Of a stretch of DNA of 46,537 bases, positions 34,000 through 42,580 are shown in pieces. The notes under the pieces are model-generated. The model made no database searches. It was not told the origin of the DNA and worked only from the letters and a program-made list of their open reading frames with translations. Made by a program: the position numbers and the translations under genes. Source of the stretch: an uncultured Rhodospirillales bacterium (lineage in GTDB: Bacteria > Pseudomonadota > Alphaproteobacteria > Acetobacterales > Acetobacteraceae); assembly GCA_903924855.1 (NCBI GenBank), contig CAIYCW010000005.1, positions 1 through 46,537 of the forward strand, read 5' to 3'. Position 1 is the first letter of the stretch, and each line of letters opens with the position of its first letter.

Positions 34000-34013
34000 T
34001 TGATATATATCAA
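34000..34013. promoter_or_regulatory. Perfect FNR/FixK-type box upstream of the tad operon
   Basis: TTGATATATATCAA, an exact match to the consensus TTGAT-N4-ATCAA of the FNR/Anr/FixK family. It lies between the pilin genes and the ABC permease, which ends at 34054 and reads toward it. The only gene it can sit upstream of is the pilin operon, 180 bp away. Its centre is 52.5 bp from the second palindrome. Confidence 0.6.
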
Positions 34014-34033
34014 ACCGGTTGCAATCTCTGCAT

Positions 34034-34056
34034 TGATTTTAAGGAATTTAAAATCA
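34034..34056 (-). terminator. AT-rich inverted repeat at the end of the ABC permease gene
   Basis: TGATTTTAA and TTAAAATCA form a 9-bp stem with a 5-nt loop; the stem includes the permease stop codon. The stem is AT-rich and no U-run follows, so terminator strength is uncertain. Confidence 0.4.
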
Positions 34057-34827
34057 TTCAGGTCTTTTGGCACTCTCATGCCAGGGGTACAGCAACAAGC
34101 GAGACACCACGCCAATGCCCGCAAAGATCAAAATCCCGCTCAGCGACAACAAAAACAGCGCTGCGTACATCCGCGGCACGTCCAGCCGGTAACTCGCCTC
34201 CAGGATCCGGAACGCGAGCCCGCTTCCACCAGCACTTGTGGTGCCCGCGGCAAATTCCGCCACCACCGCGCCGATCAGGCTCAGACCACCGGCGATGCGC
34301 AGCCCCGCCAGAAAATACGGCAGCGCCTGCGGCAGGCGCAGATGCCACAAGACCTGCCAGCGGGACGCGCCGTAGAGCTGCATCAACTGCAACAGATTGG
34401 GGTCGGTCGCATTCAGCCCCGCCGTGGTGTTGGACAGGATCGGAAAGAACGCCACGATCCAGGCGCACAGCAGCAAGGCAGCGCTGGTGTTGGGCACATA
34501 GATCAGGATCAGCGGCGCGATCGCCACCATCGGCGTCACCTGCAAGATCACCGCATAGGGAAACAGGCTGGCCTCCAGCGCGCGGGACTGTGCGAAGATC
34601 AGCGCAAGTCCAAGCCCGCCCAGAATGGCCGCGAACAGGGCGGCAAAGGTGATACGCAGCGTCACCCCAAGACTTGCCGCAAGACTCGGCCAGTTCTCGA
34701 CAAGACTTTCGGCAATCCTGCTGGGCGCCGGCAGAATATAGGGCGGCAGATCGGCGATGCGCACCAGCGCCTCCCACCCCGCCAAGGCAAGCACGCCCAT
34801 CACCAGCGGCATCACCGCAAGCCGCAT
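34054..34827 (-). CDS. ABC transporter permease (NitT/TauT/SsuC type)
   Basis: An inner-membrane permease of 257 residues with about six helices. It starts with a hydrophobic segment (MPLVMGVLALAGWEALV), followed by LPPYILPAPSRIAESLVENW, typical of the SsuC/TauC/ThiX group. The EAA-type loop is YGASRWQVLWHLRLPQALPYFLAGLRIAGGLSLIGAVVAEF. It is fed by the ATPase and binding protein genes upstream. I set the start at ATG 34827, 4 bp after the ATPase stop; a TTG further up would overlap it. Confidence 0.88.
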   Translation of the reverse strand: MRLAVMPLVMGVLALAGWEALVRIADLPPYILPAPSRIAESLVENWPSLAASLGVTLRITFAALFAAILGGLGLALIFAQSRALEASLFPYAVILQVTPMVAIAPLILIYVPNTSAALLLCAWIVAFFPILSNTTAGLNATDPNLLQLMQLYGASRWQVLWHLRLPQALPYFLAGLRIAGGLSLIGAVVAEFAAGTTSAGGSGLAFRILEASYRLDVPRMYAALFLLSLSGILIFAGIGVVSRLLLYPWHESAKRPE

Positions 34828-34831
34828 CCGC

Positions 34832-35587
34832 TCAGACAAGCGCCTGCTCCCCCATCGCCACCCGCAACGCCGCCGACACCGCGCGGCACTGCGCGTGATA
34901 GGCCGGATCATCGCGAAACCCCTCATCGCGCAACGCCGGCCCCGCAATCGCCAGATCCGCCACAATCCGCCCAGGACGCGGCGACATCACCACCACCCGG
35001 TCGGACAGGAACACGCTCTCATAGACCGAATGGGTGACAAACACGGTCGAAAGCCCGGTTTCGTGATGCAACCGGCGCAGATCGCGGCCCAGCCGGGCGC
35101 GGGTGATCTCATCCAGCGCCGCGAACGGCTCGTCCATCAGCAGCAGCGAAGGCGTGGTGGCCAAGGCGCGGGCGATCGAAACCCGCATCTTCATCCCCCC
35201 CGAAAGCTGACGCGGATACAGCCTTGCCGCTTCTGCAAGCCCCACCTGGCCCAGCGCGCGCAGCGCCCTGGCATCGGCATCCGCCACACCTTGCAGCCGC
35301 AGCGGCAGCGCCGCATTGCCCAGCACACGCCGCCACGGCATCAGCGTCGGCTCCTGAAACACAAAGCCCAGCCGCGCGGCCTGCGCGCTACGCACCACCC
35401 GCCCGCTGCTCGGCGCGGCCAGCCCCGCCATCAACCGCAAGATCGTCGATTTGCCACAGCCGGAAGGGCCCACAATGCTGGTGAAGCTGCCCGCCGCGAT
35501 CGCCAGGCTCACCGCCTCCAGCGCCGCCGCACCCCCCTCGAACACCTTGCCCACCCGATCCAGGCTGACGATGGCGGCCCCCGTCAT
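34832..35587 (-). CDS. ABC transporter ATPase (NitT/TauT/SsuB type)
   Basis: The ATPase of the same importer, 251 residues. Walker A is GPSGCGKST near residue 40, the signature LSGGMKMRVSIARAL near 128, and Walker B LLLMDEPFAALDE near 148. FVFQEPTLMPWRRVLGN and FVTHSVYESVFLSDRVVVMSPRPGR are typical of nitrate/taurine/sulfonate/HMP importers. It overlaps the binding protein gene by 4 bp. Confidence 0.9.
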   Translation of the reverse strand: MTGAAIVSLDRVGKVFEGGAAALEAVSLAIAAGSFTSIVGPSGCGKSTILRLMAGLAAPSSGRVVRSAQAARLGFVFQEPTLMPWRRVLGNAALPLRLQGVADADARALRALGQVGLAEAARLYPRQLSGGMKMRVSIARALATTPSLLLMDEPFAALDEITRARLGRDLRRLHHETGLSTVFVTHSVYESVFLSDRVVVMSPRPGRIVADLAIAGPALRDEGFRDDPAYHAQCRAVSAALRVAMGEQALV

Positions 35588-36597
35588 CGCGGGCGCAGCT
35601 CCATGCCAACCTTGCGGTTGACGAAGCGCAGCGTATAGGCGCGCCGCGCATCAAGCCCCGGCTTGAACAACCCCGCCTCGGTCATGCTGTCCAGCAGGGC
35701 GGCCCAGCGCGCATCGCTCATCGCCCCGATCCCGTTGGTCAGAGACTCCCCGGAATCAACGATGCCATGCGCGCGCATCACCGCAATCGCGTTGTCCAGC
35801 ACATCCTGCGTCATGTCCGGATTGTCGTGGCGGATCAGCGCGTTGCCGGGCGAGGGGTCGCCATACAGATACGAATACCACCCCTCGGCGCTGGCATCGA
35901 CAAACGCCTGCACCCAGTCCGGATGCTCGGCGATCATCCGGCTGCGCACCAGGATCACATCCGAATAATTGGCAAACCCATGATCGGCGATCAGCTGCAC
36001 CACCGGCCGCTCGCCGGTCTGCTTCTCGATCAGATACGGCTCGGAGGACAGAAACCCCTCCATCACCATCGTCTTGTCGCGCAACCATGGGGCAAGCGCG
36101 AAATTATACGGCCGGTACTGCGCATCCTCATAGCCGAAGCGGCGCTTGAGAAACTCCCAAAGCGTGGCGCGCGCCCCGGCGGACATCATGATCGGATGGC
36201 CGCGCAACTCCTCCATCGTGTCAGCGCCGGTGCCGGGATGCGCGATCAGCACCTGCGGATCCTTCTGAAAATACGCCGCCACCGCCTGCACCGGAATGCC
36301 CTGCTCGGCCATCGAAAGCGCTGACAACGCGCCCGAGGCCAGCATGAAATCCACCTGGCCGCCGGCCACCGCCAGGCTGCCATTGGTCTGCGGCCCGCCC
36401 ATGCGGATGCTGATGTCGAGCCCGTGCCTGCGATACAACCCCAGCGCCTGCGACTGGTAGAACCCGCCATGCTCGGCCTCCGCCAGCCAGTCCGTGCCAA
36501 AGCTCAGCTTCACCGGATCGGCCGCCCATGCGGAAATCCCACCGAACATTAGGAAAAAAACGACCAGCAGGGGGCGCATCTGTAATTTCATCGCCAT
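35584..36597 (-). CDS. ABC transporter substrate-binding protein (NMT1/TauA type)
   Basis: A periplasmic binding protein, 337 residues. MRPLLVVFFLMFGGISAWAADPV is a signal peptide with cleavage after AWA. The mature start KLSFGTDWLAEAEHGGFYQSQALGLYRRHGLDISI is the NMT1/THI5-like domain, used for pyrimidine precursors of thiamine, riboflavin, taurine or similar small molecules; the ligand cannot be told from sequence. No TPP riboswitch is visible upstream. I used ATG at 36597; ATG codons at 36591 and 36579 are also possible. It is divergent from the osmoprotectant operon. Confidence 0.85.
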   Translation of the reverse strand: MAMKLQMRPLLVVFFLMFGGISAWAADPVKLSFGTDWLAEAEHGGFYQSQALGLYRRHGLDISIRMGGPQTNGSLAVAGGQVDFMLASGALSALSMAEQGIPVQAVAAYFQKDPQVLIAHPGTGADTMEELRGHPIMMSAGARATLWEFLKRRFGYEDAQYRPYNFALAPWLRDKTMVMEGFLSSEPYLIEKQTGERPVVQLIADHGFANYSDVILVRSRMIAEHPDWVQAFVDASAEGWYSYLYGDPSPGNALIRHDNPDMTQDVLDNAIAVMRAHGIVDSGESLTNGIGAMSDARWAALLDSMTEAGLFKPGLDARRAYTLRFVNRKVGMELRPR

Positions 36598-36711
36598 GTC
36601 CACGTTACGTGTCGGGGGCCGCGTTGCAGGTTGCAGCGCAATGCGCTCCGTTATCCAAGACCAGACCATCACCGAAGACCATCCCTCTCAAGCCGCACCG
36701 GAGTACCCAAC

Positions 36712-37650
36712 ATGGCCCTGATCACCCGTCGGTCGACCCTTCTGGGATCAACCCTGATCGCAGCCCTCACCTTGCCGATTCTGCCCGCCCGCGCCGCGGA
36801 CCCGGTCCGGGTCAGCTCCAAGATCGACACCGAGGGCGAACTGATCGGCAGCATGGTGATCGCCATCCTCAACCAGGCCGGCATCCCCACAATCAACAAG
36901 CTGCGCCTGGGCAACACCCGCATCACCCGCGCGGCCCTGCTCGCTGGTGAGATCGACCTCTATCCCGAATACACCGGCAACGGCGCCTTCTTCTTCCATG
37001 TGGACAGCGATCCGGTCTGGAAGAACGCCAAGGAAGGGGCCGCGCGCGTGCGCGAGCTGGATGCCGCCCAGAACCACATCGTCTGGATGGCGGCAGCCCC
37101 CGCCAACAACACCTGGGCCATCGGCGTGAACGGCGATCTCGCCGCCAAGGCCAAGCTGAAAACCCTGGCCGATTTCGCCGCCTACGTGAATGGCGGCGGC
37201 AAGGTGCGCGTGGCGGGCTCGGCCGAGTTCGTCGAAAGTGCGGCAGCCCTTCCCGCCTTCCAGCAGGCCTACGGCTTCAAGCTCAGCCAGGACCAGCTGC
37301 TGGTGCTGGCCGGCGGCGGCACCTCCGCCTCCGAGAAGGCCGCCGCCGAAGGCACCTCCGGCGTCAACGCCACCATGGTCTACGGCACCGATGGTGCCAT
37401 CGACGCGCTGGGCCTGGTGGTGCTGGAGGATCCGAAATCCGTGCAGATGGTCTACGAGCCGGCCGCGATCGCGCGTGAGGCGGTGATCACCGCCTACCCC
37501 AAAATCCCGGATCTGCTGGCCCCGGTCTTCGCCAGGCTGGATGAAAAGACGCTGCGCTCCCTCAACGCCAAGGTGGAGGTGGAAGGCCAGATCGCAGCCA
37601 AGGTGGCGCAGGCCTGGCTGGTCTCCAACGGCCTGCTGAAACAGGGCTGA
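36712..37650 (+). CDS. Osmoprotectant ABC transporter substrate-binding protein (YehZ/OsmF type)
   Basis: A periplasmic protein of 312 residues in the OpuAC/ProX family, which binds quaternary amines such as glycine betaine and choline. TRRSTLLGSTLIAALTLPILPARAA is a signal sequence with a twin-arginine-like start. DTEGELIGSMVIAILNQAGI, LLAGEIDLYPEYTGNGAFF and EGTSGVNATMVYGTDGAID match YehZ/OsmF. The start is ATG at 36712 with GGAG 8 bp upstream. The next gene starts on the last base of its stop codon. Confidence 0.9.
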   Translation: MALITRRSTLLGSTLIAALTLPILPARAADPVRVSSKIDTEGELIGSMVIAILNQAGIPTINKLRLGNTRITRAALLAGEIDLYPEYTGNGAFFFHVDSDPVWKNAKEGAARVRELDAAQNHIVWMAAAPANNTWAIGVNGDLAAKAKLKTLADFAAYVNGGGKVRVAGSAEFVESAAALPAFQQAYGFKLSQDQLLVLAGGGTSASEKAAAEGTSGVNATMVYGTDGAIDALGLVVLEDPKSVQMVYEPAAIAREAVITAYPKIPDLLAPVFARLDEKTLRSLNAKVEVEGQIAAKVAQAWLVSNGLLKQG

Positions 37651-38783
37651 TGCCCCGTCTGCGTCCCGACCCGGTGCTCCTGCCGCTGGTGGGGGCGCTG
37701 TGTGTCACCCCGCTTGGCTTTGCCTTCGTCACCGCGGCGCGCAACCGGCTGGTCTCCGGCCGGCCGGTGGCGCTGTTGGAGGCAGCCGAGGGGCCTGCCG
37801 CCCTGCTCGGCCTCGCCGGCCTGGCCCTGCTGGCGCTGGCCGCACTGCGGCGGGGCCCCTGGCTTGCCATCATCGCCGCAGCCTTGCTGATGGCCGCCCT
37901 GGGCTGGATCGCGGGGGATTACGCGACGACCCTCTCCGCCTCCCAGCCCACCGCGCGCGTCTCGCTCGGCGCCGGGTTCTGGCTGATGCTGGGCCTCGCG
38001 GCGCTGTGCCTGGTGGAGGCGGCGCGCCAGACCGGCCGCGCCGGCACGTCGCTCGCAACCGCGCTGGTCGCTGCCATCCTCGCCTTGCTGCTGCTCTCCG
38101 GCACGCTCGATCAGCTCTCCATCCTGCGCGAATACGCCAACAAGCGCGACGTGCTGGGCATGGCCCTGCTGCGCCATGTCGAGATCGTGGGCCTCGCCGT
38201 GCTGCCCACCCTGCTGATCGGCATCCCGCTTGGCATCGCCTGCCAGCGCCGGCCCGGGCTCGGCCGGCTGGTGCTGCCCGCCTTGGGCGTGGTGCAGACC
38301 ATCCCGTCCATCGCCCTGTTCGGCCTGATGCTGGCCCCGCTGGCAGCCCTTGCCGCCTGGCAGCCAGAATTGGCCCGCGCCGGCATCAGCGGTGTCGGCA
38401 TGGCGCCCGCCGTTCTCGCCTTGTTGCTCTATTCGCTGCTGCCGATCGCCAGCAACACGGCAGCCGGTCTCGCCAGCGTGCCCGAGCCGGTGCGCGACGC
38501 CGCACGCGGCCTTGGCATGACACCATCGCAGATCTTCTGGCAGGTCGATCTGCATCTCGCCTTCCCGGCCCTGCTTGCCGGCCTGCGCATCACCATCGTG
38601 CAGGCAACCGGCCTCGCCGCGGTGGCGGCCCTGATCGGCGCCGGCGGCCTCGGCGCCATCATGTTCGACGGCCTGTTCACCGGCGCGCTCGACCTCGCTC
38701 TGCTCGGCGCCATCCCGGTGATCGGCCTTGCCGTGCTGGCCGATCTGCTGCTGCGCCTGGCAAGCCCGAGGGCCATCGCATGA
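37650..38783 (+). CDS. Osmoprotectant ABC transporter permease with long N-terminal region (YehY type)
   Basis: 377 residues. About 150 residues of hydrophobic N-terminal sequence (several helices) precede the permease domain, which is typical of YehY. The permease part has ALGVVQTIPSIALFGLMLAPLAA and RDAARGLGMTPSQIFWQVDLHLAFPALLAGLRITIVQ (EAA loop), then GAGGLGAIMFDGLF. Its first codon shares one base with the binding protein stop, and its end overlaps the ATPase start by 4 bp. Confidence 0.88.
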   Translation: MPRLRPDPVLLPLVGALCVTPLGFAFVTAARNRLVSGRPVALLEAAEGPAALLGLAGLALLALAALRRGPWLAIIAAALLMAALGWIAGDYATTLSASQPTARVSLGAGFWLMLGLAALCLVEAARQTGRAGTSLATALVAAILALLLLSGTLDQLSILREYANKRDVLGMALLRHVEIVGLAVLPTLLIGIPLGIACQRRPGLGRLVLPALGVVQTIPSIALFGLMLAPLAALAAWQPELARAGISGVGMAPAVLALLLYSLLPIASNTAAGLASVPEPVRDAARGLGMTPSQIFWQVDLHLAFPALLAGLRITIVQATGLAAVAALIGAGGLGAIMFDGLFTGALDLALLGAIPVIGLAVLADLLLRLASPRAIA

Positions 38784-39703
38784 TCCGCCTCGAACAGGTC
38801 CGCCGCGCCTATGCCGGGCGCGAAGCTGTCGCCGGCGTCGACCTCACCGTCGAACGCGGTGCCTTCTGCGCGCTGATCGGCGAATCGGGCAGCGGCAAAT
38901 CCACCCTGCTACGCATGATCAACCGCCTCGTCGAACCCGATTCCGGACGCGTTCTGCTGGACGGCGAAGATGTCCGCAGCCTCGCCCCCGAGCAGCTGCG
39001 CCGGCACATCGGCTACGTCATCCAATCCGTGGGCCTGTTCCCGCATTGGACGGTCGCGCGCAACATCGCGGCCGTCCCCGCCTTGCTCGGCTGGGAGCGG
39101 CCACGCATCGAGGCGCGCATCACCGAGCTGATGGCGCTGCTCAGGCTCGATCCGCGTTTGGCCAAGGCATCCCCCGCCAGCCTCTCCGGCGGCCAGGCCC
39201 AGCGCGTGGGCGTGGCCCGCGCCCTCGCCGCCGACCCCGACCTGCTGCTGATGGACGAGCCCTTCGGCGCGCTCGATCCCGTCACCCGCACAGCCCTGCA
39301 GACCGAGCTCGCGCGCATCCAGCGCGAGACCGGCAAGACCATCGTCTTCGTCACCCACGACATGGACGAGGCGCTGCGCCTTGCCACCCAGGTGGTGGTG
39401 CTCGACCAGGGCCGCGTCGTGCAGGACGCAACACCCTCTGGCCTCCTCGCCCATCCCGCCGATGACCGGGTGCGCGACCTGCTCGGCCGTGAGGATCGCG
39501 GTCTGCGACGGCTGGCACTGCGACCGGTGCAAAGCGTGATGCGCAAGCCCGGGCCCGCATCCGCGCCCGCCATCGCCGCCGCCACCGATTGCCGCGCCGC
39601 CCTGTCGCGCATGGCGGAACTGGGCGTCAGCGTGCTCGATGTGCAGGACGAGCATGGCACTCGCCTGGGCAGCCTGCACCTTGCCGATCTGATCGCCGGA
39701 TGA
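38780..39703 (+). CDS. Osmoprotectant ABC transporter ATPase (YehX/OpuCA type)
   Basis: 307 residues. Walker A GESGSGKST near residue 36, signature LSGGQAQRVGVARAL near 135, Walker B LLLMDEPFGALDP near 155. The C-terminal 70 residues end in a single CBS-like segment (ALSRMAELGVSVLDVQDEHGTRLGSLHLADLI), as in OpuCA, which may sense ionic strength. The start is ATG 38780, overlapping the permease; the following permease overlaps its end by 4 bp. Confidence 0.9.
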   Translation: MIRLEQVRRAYAGREAVAGVDLTVERGAFCALIGESGSGKSTLLRMINRLVEPDSGRVLLDGEDVRSLAPEQLRRHIGYVIQSVGLFPHWTVARNIAAVPALLGWERPRIEARITELMALLRLDPRLAKASPASLSGGQAQRVGVARALAADPDLLLMDEPFGALDPVTRTALQTELARIQRETGKTIVFVTHDMDEALRLATQVVVLDQGRVVQDATPSGLLAHPADDRVRDLLGREDRGLRRLALRPVQSVMRKPGPASAPAIAAATDCRAALSRMAELGVSVLDVQDEHGTRLGSLHLADLIAG

Positions 39704-40416
39704 TCCGCCTGCTGCGCCCCGCGCTCTGGCTCGGCCTGCTGCTCGCGGCCACTTTCGGCATGACCTCGCTGCGCCCGCTCTTTACGTCGCTGTTCCCGCT
39801 TTTGGAACGCCCGGTTTACATGCAGGACAGTTTCGCAGCCCTCTTGCTGGCGCATCTGGAGCTGGTGACGGTGGCAAGCGCGCTCGCGGGGCTGATCGGC
39901 ATCGCCATCGGCATCGCCGTCACCCGCCCCTGGGGTGCCGCCTATCGCGGCCTTGCCGAGACCATCTCGGCCGCCGGCCAGACCTTCCCGCCAGTGGCAG
40001 TGCTGGCCATCGCGGTGCCCTCGATGGGATTCGGACCCGAGCCCGCCGTGCTGGCGCTGCTGCTCTACGGCCTGCTGCCGGCGGTGCAGAACACCATCGC
40101 AGGCCTGATCCAGGTGCCCGATGCGGTGAAGGACGCTGCCACCGGCCTCGGCTTTGGCCCCTGGCGCCGGCTCTGGCAGGTGGAGCTGCCGCTCGCGGCC
40201 CCGCTCATCCTCACCGGTCTCCGGGTCAGCGTCATCATCACCATCGGCACCGCCGCCATCGCCTCCACCGTCGGTGTCACCACGCTGGGCTCACCGGTGC
40301 TGCTCGGCCTGTCCGCCGAGAACACCGCCTATGTGCTGCAGGGCGCCGTGCTCATCGGCCTGCTGGCGCTGACCACCGACGCCGTGTTCGACGCCATTCA
40401 CGACATGCTGGCGTAA
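39700..40416 (+). CDS. Osmoprotectant ABC transporter permease (YehW type)
   Basis: 238 residues, six helices. LELVTVASALAGLIGIAIGIAVTR, AGQTFPPVAVLAIAVPSMGFGPEPAVLALLLYGLLPAVQNTIAGL and AVKDAATGLGFGPWRRLWQVELPLAAPLILTGLRVSVI are the permease signature of this family. It is the second permease of the four-gene importer. It ends 11 bp from the stop of the convergent parA-like gene. Confidence 0.9.
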   Translation: MIRLLRPALWLGLLLAATFGMTSLRPLFTSLFPLLERPVYMQDSFAALLLAHLELVTVASALAGLIGIAIGIAVTRPWGAAYRGLAETISAAGQTFPPVAVLAIAVPSMGFGPEPAVLALLLYGLLPAVQNTIAGLIQVPDAVKDAATGLGFGPWRRLWQVELPLAAPLILTGLRVSVIITIGTAAIASTVGVTTLGSPVLLGLSAENTAYVLQGAVLIGLLALTTDAVFDAIHDMLA

Positions 40417-40427
40417 CGCCCCACGCT

Positions 40428-41066
40428 TTACGCCCCTCGGCCCAGCAGGGCCGTGATCTCACCCGCGAGTGCCGCCATCTCCGCCGCCGCCGCCGATTTC
40501 GGCGCCGTCTCGCCGACCGCAAGCCCGCTTGCGAATGCGGTGGACAGCCCCGCCCGGTTGCCGATCACGGTTGCAAACTGTGCAACCCCGCTCTTCGCAA
40601 GCGCAGCCTCCACCTGGCGGCGCAGCGCGCCCGTGGCCGGCGCCCGGTTCAGCACCACGCGCGCCGGGCGCCGCTCCGCCGCCGCCAGTGCCAGCGTACC
40701 CTCGGCCGCCCACAGATCGGGCAGGCTCGGCTGGATCGGCACCAGCACCAAGGTCGCCGAGCGGATCGCGAGCCGTGCATCGAGCTCGATCTGCGGCGGC
40801 GTGTCGATAATCACGATATCGTGCACCCGGCTCAGCCGCTCCAGCTCGGCGGCCAGCCGCCAGCTCGCGATCTCGCTCAGATGCAGCACAACCTGCGCCT
40901 TGCCCGCACCCTGCCGCAGCCTGTGCCAGCGCGTCAGGCTGCCCTGCTGATCAATGTCCAGCAGCGCCACGCTCGCGTGCCGCCCCAGACAGACCGCCAG
41001 ATTGGCGGCCAGCATGGTCTTGCCGGCCCCCCCTTTCTGCTGTGCGACGGCGATGATATCGGCCAT
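40428..41066 (-). CDS. ParA/Soj-like ATPase (orphan)
   Basis: A 212-residue MinD/ParA-family ATPase. The deviant Walker A is QQKGGAGKT near residue 10, followed by LLDIDQQGSLTRW, IIDTPPQIE and LVPIQPSLPDLWA. Its short length is that of small orphan ParA proteins that position proteins or plasmids. No parB-like gene is next to it. It is divergent from malonyl-CoA decarboxylase. Confidence 0.87.
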   Translation of the reverse strand: MADIIAVAQQKGGAGKTMLAANLAVCLGRHASVALLDIDQQGSLTRWHRLRQGAGKAQVVLHLSEIASWRLAAELERLSRVHDIVIIDTPPQIELDARLAIRSATLVLVPIQPSLPDLWAAEGTLALAAAERRPARVVLNRAPATGALRRQVEAALAKSGVAQFATVIGNRAGLSTAFASGLAVGETAPKSAAAAEMAALAGEITALLGRGA

Positions 41067-41159
41067 GTCATGCTACCCCTGCGGCGATCAGCCTGCCTGG
41101 AGGGAGCATCGCCTTGCCAATCCAAAACCGCTAGTCTGTTCGCAACCAGGAGCAGCCCG

Positions 41160-42575
41160 ATGACCGATGCCGCCGTGATCGCCCAATCCCAAGCCGCGCA
41201 GTCCACCCCGGGGCTGCTGGACCGGGCACTGCGCCGCATCACCAGTGTCTGGCGCGACATGGCCTCCAGTGTCGCGCGCGACGAGGGGGACGACATCGAG
41301 GCCCAGATGCGCGCCTGCCTCGAAGGCCGCGGCGGTGAGGTCTCGGCGCGCAACCGTGCGGCCAAGCTGGCCGAAACCTATCTCTCGCTCGATGCTGACG
41401 GCCAGCGCCAGTTCCTGCGCACCCTGGCCGGGTTCGACGCCGACGAGGCCGCCATCACCAAGGCCGTCGCCCGCATCTCAGAGGCGCGCGAGCCGGCCGA
41501 CAAGGCCGCCGCCAAATCCGCCCTCAGGCGCGTGCTGGAGCCGCCACGCCAGCGCCTGGTCACCCAGTTCACCACCATTCCGGACGGCATGAAATTCCTG
41601 GTGGAGCTGCGCAACACCCTGCTCGGCCACACCCGCACCGACCCGCTGCTCGCCGCCTTCGAGGCTGATCTGCGCGGCCTGCTCGCCAACTGGTTCGATG
41701 TGGGCTTCCTCGAACTGCGCCGCATCGACTGGAACTCGCCCGCCGCCCTGTTGGAAAAACTCGTGGGCTACGAGGCGGTGCACGAGATCACCTCCTGGCG
41801 CGACCTGAAGAACCGCCTCGACAGCGACCGCCGCTGCTACGCCTTCTTCCACCCGCGCATGCCCGATGAGCCACTGATCTTCGTCGAGGTCGCCCTGGTC
41901 CGCGGCCTTGCCAACTCGGTGCAGGGCCTGCTCGACGAGGACGCCCCGGTGCAGAACCCCGGCGAGGCCGATGCCGCCATCTTCTACTCGATCAGCAACT
42001 GCCAGCGCGGCCTGGCCGGCATCAGCTTCGGCAATTTCCTCATCAAACGCGTCGTCAGCGAGCTCTCGGCCGAGTTCCCCAACCTCAAGACCTTCGCCAC
42101 CCTCTCGCCCATCCCCGGCTTCTGCCGCTGGCTCGACAAAAAGATCGGTGAGGAAGGTGCGACCCTGCTCACCGAGGAGGAGGCACCCGCCCTCCTCGCC
42201 CTGATGCCGGCGGAGGACGCCGCCATGGCGCTGCACGCCCTGCTGGCGCGGCCCAGCTGGGTGGAGGATGCCGCCCAGCGCCGCGTGGTGGAGCCGGTGC
42301 TGACCCGGCTCTGCGCGCGCTATCTGCTGGCGGAAGGCCAGGGCAAGCGCGCCGCCGATCCGGTGGCGCATTTCCACCTCTCCAACGGCGCCCGTGTGGA
42401 GCGGATCAATGTCGGCGCCGATGTCTCGCCCAAGGGGATGAAGGAGAGCGCATCGATGATGGTCAACTACCTCTACGCGCCGGACCGGATCGAGGCGAAC
42501 CACGAGGAATATGCCGGCGAAGGCAAGCGCCAGGCCTCCACCGTGGTGCGCAAGCTGGCGCGCGGCTGGGTCTAG
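41160..42575 (+). CDS. Malonyl-CoA decarboxylase
   Basis: Decarboxylates malonyl-CoA to acetyl-CoA; in bacteria it supports growth on malonate or limits fatty-acid precursor levels. The 471 residues have the MCD N-terminal helical domain and the GNAT-like catalytic domain. SISNCQRGLAGISFGNFLIKRV near residue 277 and AHFHLSNGARVERIN with His404/His406 hold the catalytic serine and histidine regions; FFHPRMPDEPLIFVEVAL is also conserved. I set the start at ATG 41160, with AGGAG 7 bp upstream; the frame is open further up without MCD sequence. The next gene follows after 5 bp. Confidence 0.92.
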   Translation: MTDAAVIAQSQAAQSTPGLLDRALRRITSVWRDMASSVARDEGDDIEAQMRACLEGRGGEVSARNRAAKLAETYLSLDADGQRQFLRTLAGFDADEAAITKAVARISEAREPADKAAAKSALRRVLEPPRQRLVTQFTTIPDGMKFLVELRNTLLGHTRTDPLLAAFEADLRGLLANWFDVGFLELRRIDWNSPAALLEKLVGYEAVHEITSWRDLKNRLDSDRRCYAFFHPRMPDEPLIFVEVALVRGLANSVQGLLDEDAPVQNPGEADAAIFYSISNCQRGLAGISFGNFLIKRVVSELSAEFPNLKTFATLSPIPGFCRWLDKKIGEEGATLLTEEEAPALLALMPAEDAAMALHALLARPSWVEDAAQRRVVEPVLTRLCARYLLAEGQGKRAADPVAHFHLSNGARVERINVGADVSPKGMKESASMMVNYLYAPDRIEANHEEYAGEGKRQASTVVRKLARGWV

Positions 42576-42580
42576 CGCCG

